Source: an uncultured Bacteroides sp. (GTDB lineage: Bacteria > Bacteroidota > Bacteroidia > Bacteroidales > Bacteroidaceae). From it: DNA of 64,000 nt. The DNA lies in the NCBI GenBank assembly GCA_902388495.1, contig CABMPP010000009.1, forward strand, positions 85,998 through 149,997. Direction: 5' to 3'. Both the position numbers and the translations under genes were made by a program. The notes under the pieces are model-generated. The model saw only the letters and a program-made list of their open reading frames with translations, was not told where the DNA came from and did no database searches. The stretch's first letter is position 1. Each line of letters begins with the position of its first letter. Below are positions 63,549 to 64,000 of this stretch, piece by piece.

Positions 63549-63900
63549 AGTAAGGAACGAAAATCAACAATCCGATAATTGCCGCCGCAACAGCGCACAC
63601 CAGCACTGCTCCGGCGGCAATGTCTTTTACTTGTCCGGCGATGGGGTGGCGGTTGGGGGAAACCAGGTCGACCAGTTTCTCGATGGCGGTATTGAATAGT
63701 TCGGCAGCTATCACTACTCCGATGCAGAGGATGATGATCATCCATTCCGTCCGGGTGATGCCGAACGCAAAACCGGCAATGATGACTACGGCTGTAGCAA
63801 TCAGATGAAAACTCAGGTTTTGTTCTTTCCCTATGCAGCCTTTGATGCCTTGCCAGGCATAGCCGAAGCTGCGGAGTTGTTTTTTTAGGTCGTACTTCAT
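63544..63900 (-). CDS. dgkA: Diacylglycerol/undecaprenol kinase family protein
   Basis: The 118-aa integral membrane protein has three helices and the DgkA family active-site block AAELFNTAIEKLVDLVSPNRHPIAGQVKDIAAGAVLV. The N-terminus SFGYAWQGIKGCIGKEQNLSFHLIATA is also typical. Gram-positive-type members phosphorylate undecaprenol; in Bacteroides either lipid is possible. It could feed undecaprenyl phosphate into cell wall and capsule synthesis. Confidence 0.92.
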   Translation of the reverse strand: MKYDLKKQLRSFGYAWQGIKGCIGKEQNLSFHLIATAVVIIAGFAFGITRTEWMIIILCIGVVIAAELFNTAIEKLVDLVSPNRHPIAGQVKDIAAGAVLVCAVAAAIIGLLIFVPYF

Positions 63901-63950
63901 ACTATAATTCGTTGTTCTATAAATGATAATTTAGCGGAGTATCTTAAATT

Positions 63951-63991
63951 CCTCCGCCTGAAAGGGGAGGTGCCCGTAGGGCGGAGGGGGT
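63951..63991. repeat. REP-like C-rich palindrome at the right edge
   Basis: cctccgcc (63951-63958) and ggcggagg (63980-63987) form a stem around gaaaggggaggtgcccgta. Its reverse complement aligns with the element inside the epimerase gene at 20287-20327, sharing the cctcc...cgggnac...tcc pattern. It lies upstream of the kinase gene in non-coding DNA. Confidence 0.7.
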
Positions 63992-64000
63992 TCACATCCG

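Overview
The window is chromosomal DNA from a gut Bacteroides-type bacterium. The signs are: a UpxY/UpxZ-headed capsular polysaccharide (CPS) locus behind an invertible segment, a SusR/SusC/SusD polysaccharide utilisation locus (PUL), repeated TAnnTTTG promoter elements (the Bacteroides sigma-ABfr -7 box), and lipoproteins with acidic residues right after the lipid Cys. The species cannot be named from sequence alone. No rRNA, tRNA, CRISPR array or complete insertion sequence was seen.

Layout. 1-1026: leftward BT4734/VirE-like gene (cut by the window edge) and a small hypothetical gene. 1027-1917: non-coding, holding a 22-bp perfect inverted repeat pair around about 170 bp (1320-1534) with a leftward promoter inside, so the CPS promoter appears OFF in this assembly; then a leader with 22-bp tandem repeats. 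1918-21842: rightward CPS operon: upxY, upxZ, flippase, Fe-S/F420-like protein and pyruvyl transferase, an FkbH-ACP-VOC-MBOAT-SGNH acylation cassette, nucleotide-sugar dehydrogenase, three GT2 enzymes, WbsX, an EpsG-like polymerase, GDP-mannose dehydratase, a toxin-antitoxin pair with its own -7 box, an epimerase carrying an in-frame palindromic repeat, and a WecA-like initiating transferase. The central CPS genes look markedly more A+T rich than the flanks.

21947-25504: acyltransferase-3 protein, Hsp20, and an unusual DUF169-GNAT-AlaX triple fusion. 25709-40580: a PUL matching the dextran/alpha-1,6-glucan type: SusR-like sensor, SusC, SusD, SusE, GH66, GH31, GH97. An exact 147-bp tandem duplication lies at the GH31/GH97 junction, and an eight-unit 22-bp palindromic array lies between susE and GH66.

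40676-48397 (leftward): AMP-dependent acyl ligase, K+/H+ antiporter, NtrB-like kinase and NtrC-like sigma-54 activator, outer-membrane-like protein, lipoprotein phosphoesterase. 48539-58799 (rightward): a -24/-12 sigma-54 promoter preceded by twin 17-bp dyads, driving four paralogous MacB/FtsX permeases and one ATPase; the nearby NtrC-like protein is the obvious candidate regulator. 58800-59477: non-coding, with a 22-bp array and an approximately 400-bp segment bounded by 39-bp inverted arms. 59478-64000: MATE transporter, HAD phosphatase, panB, a short MFS protein, diacylglycerol/undecaprenol kinase, and a REP-like palindrome at the right edge.

Best candidates for something undescribed: the sigma-54-controlled four-permease exporter, the carrier-protein acylation cassette in a phase-variable capsule, the triple fusion, and the 21-24-bp-period intergenic arrays that recur at five places.
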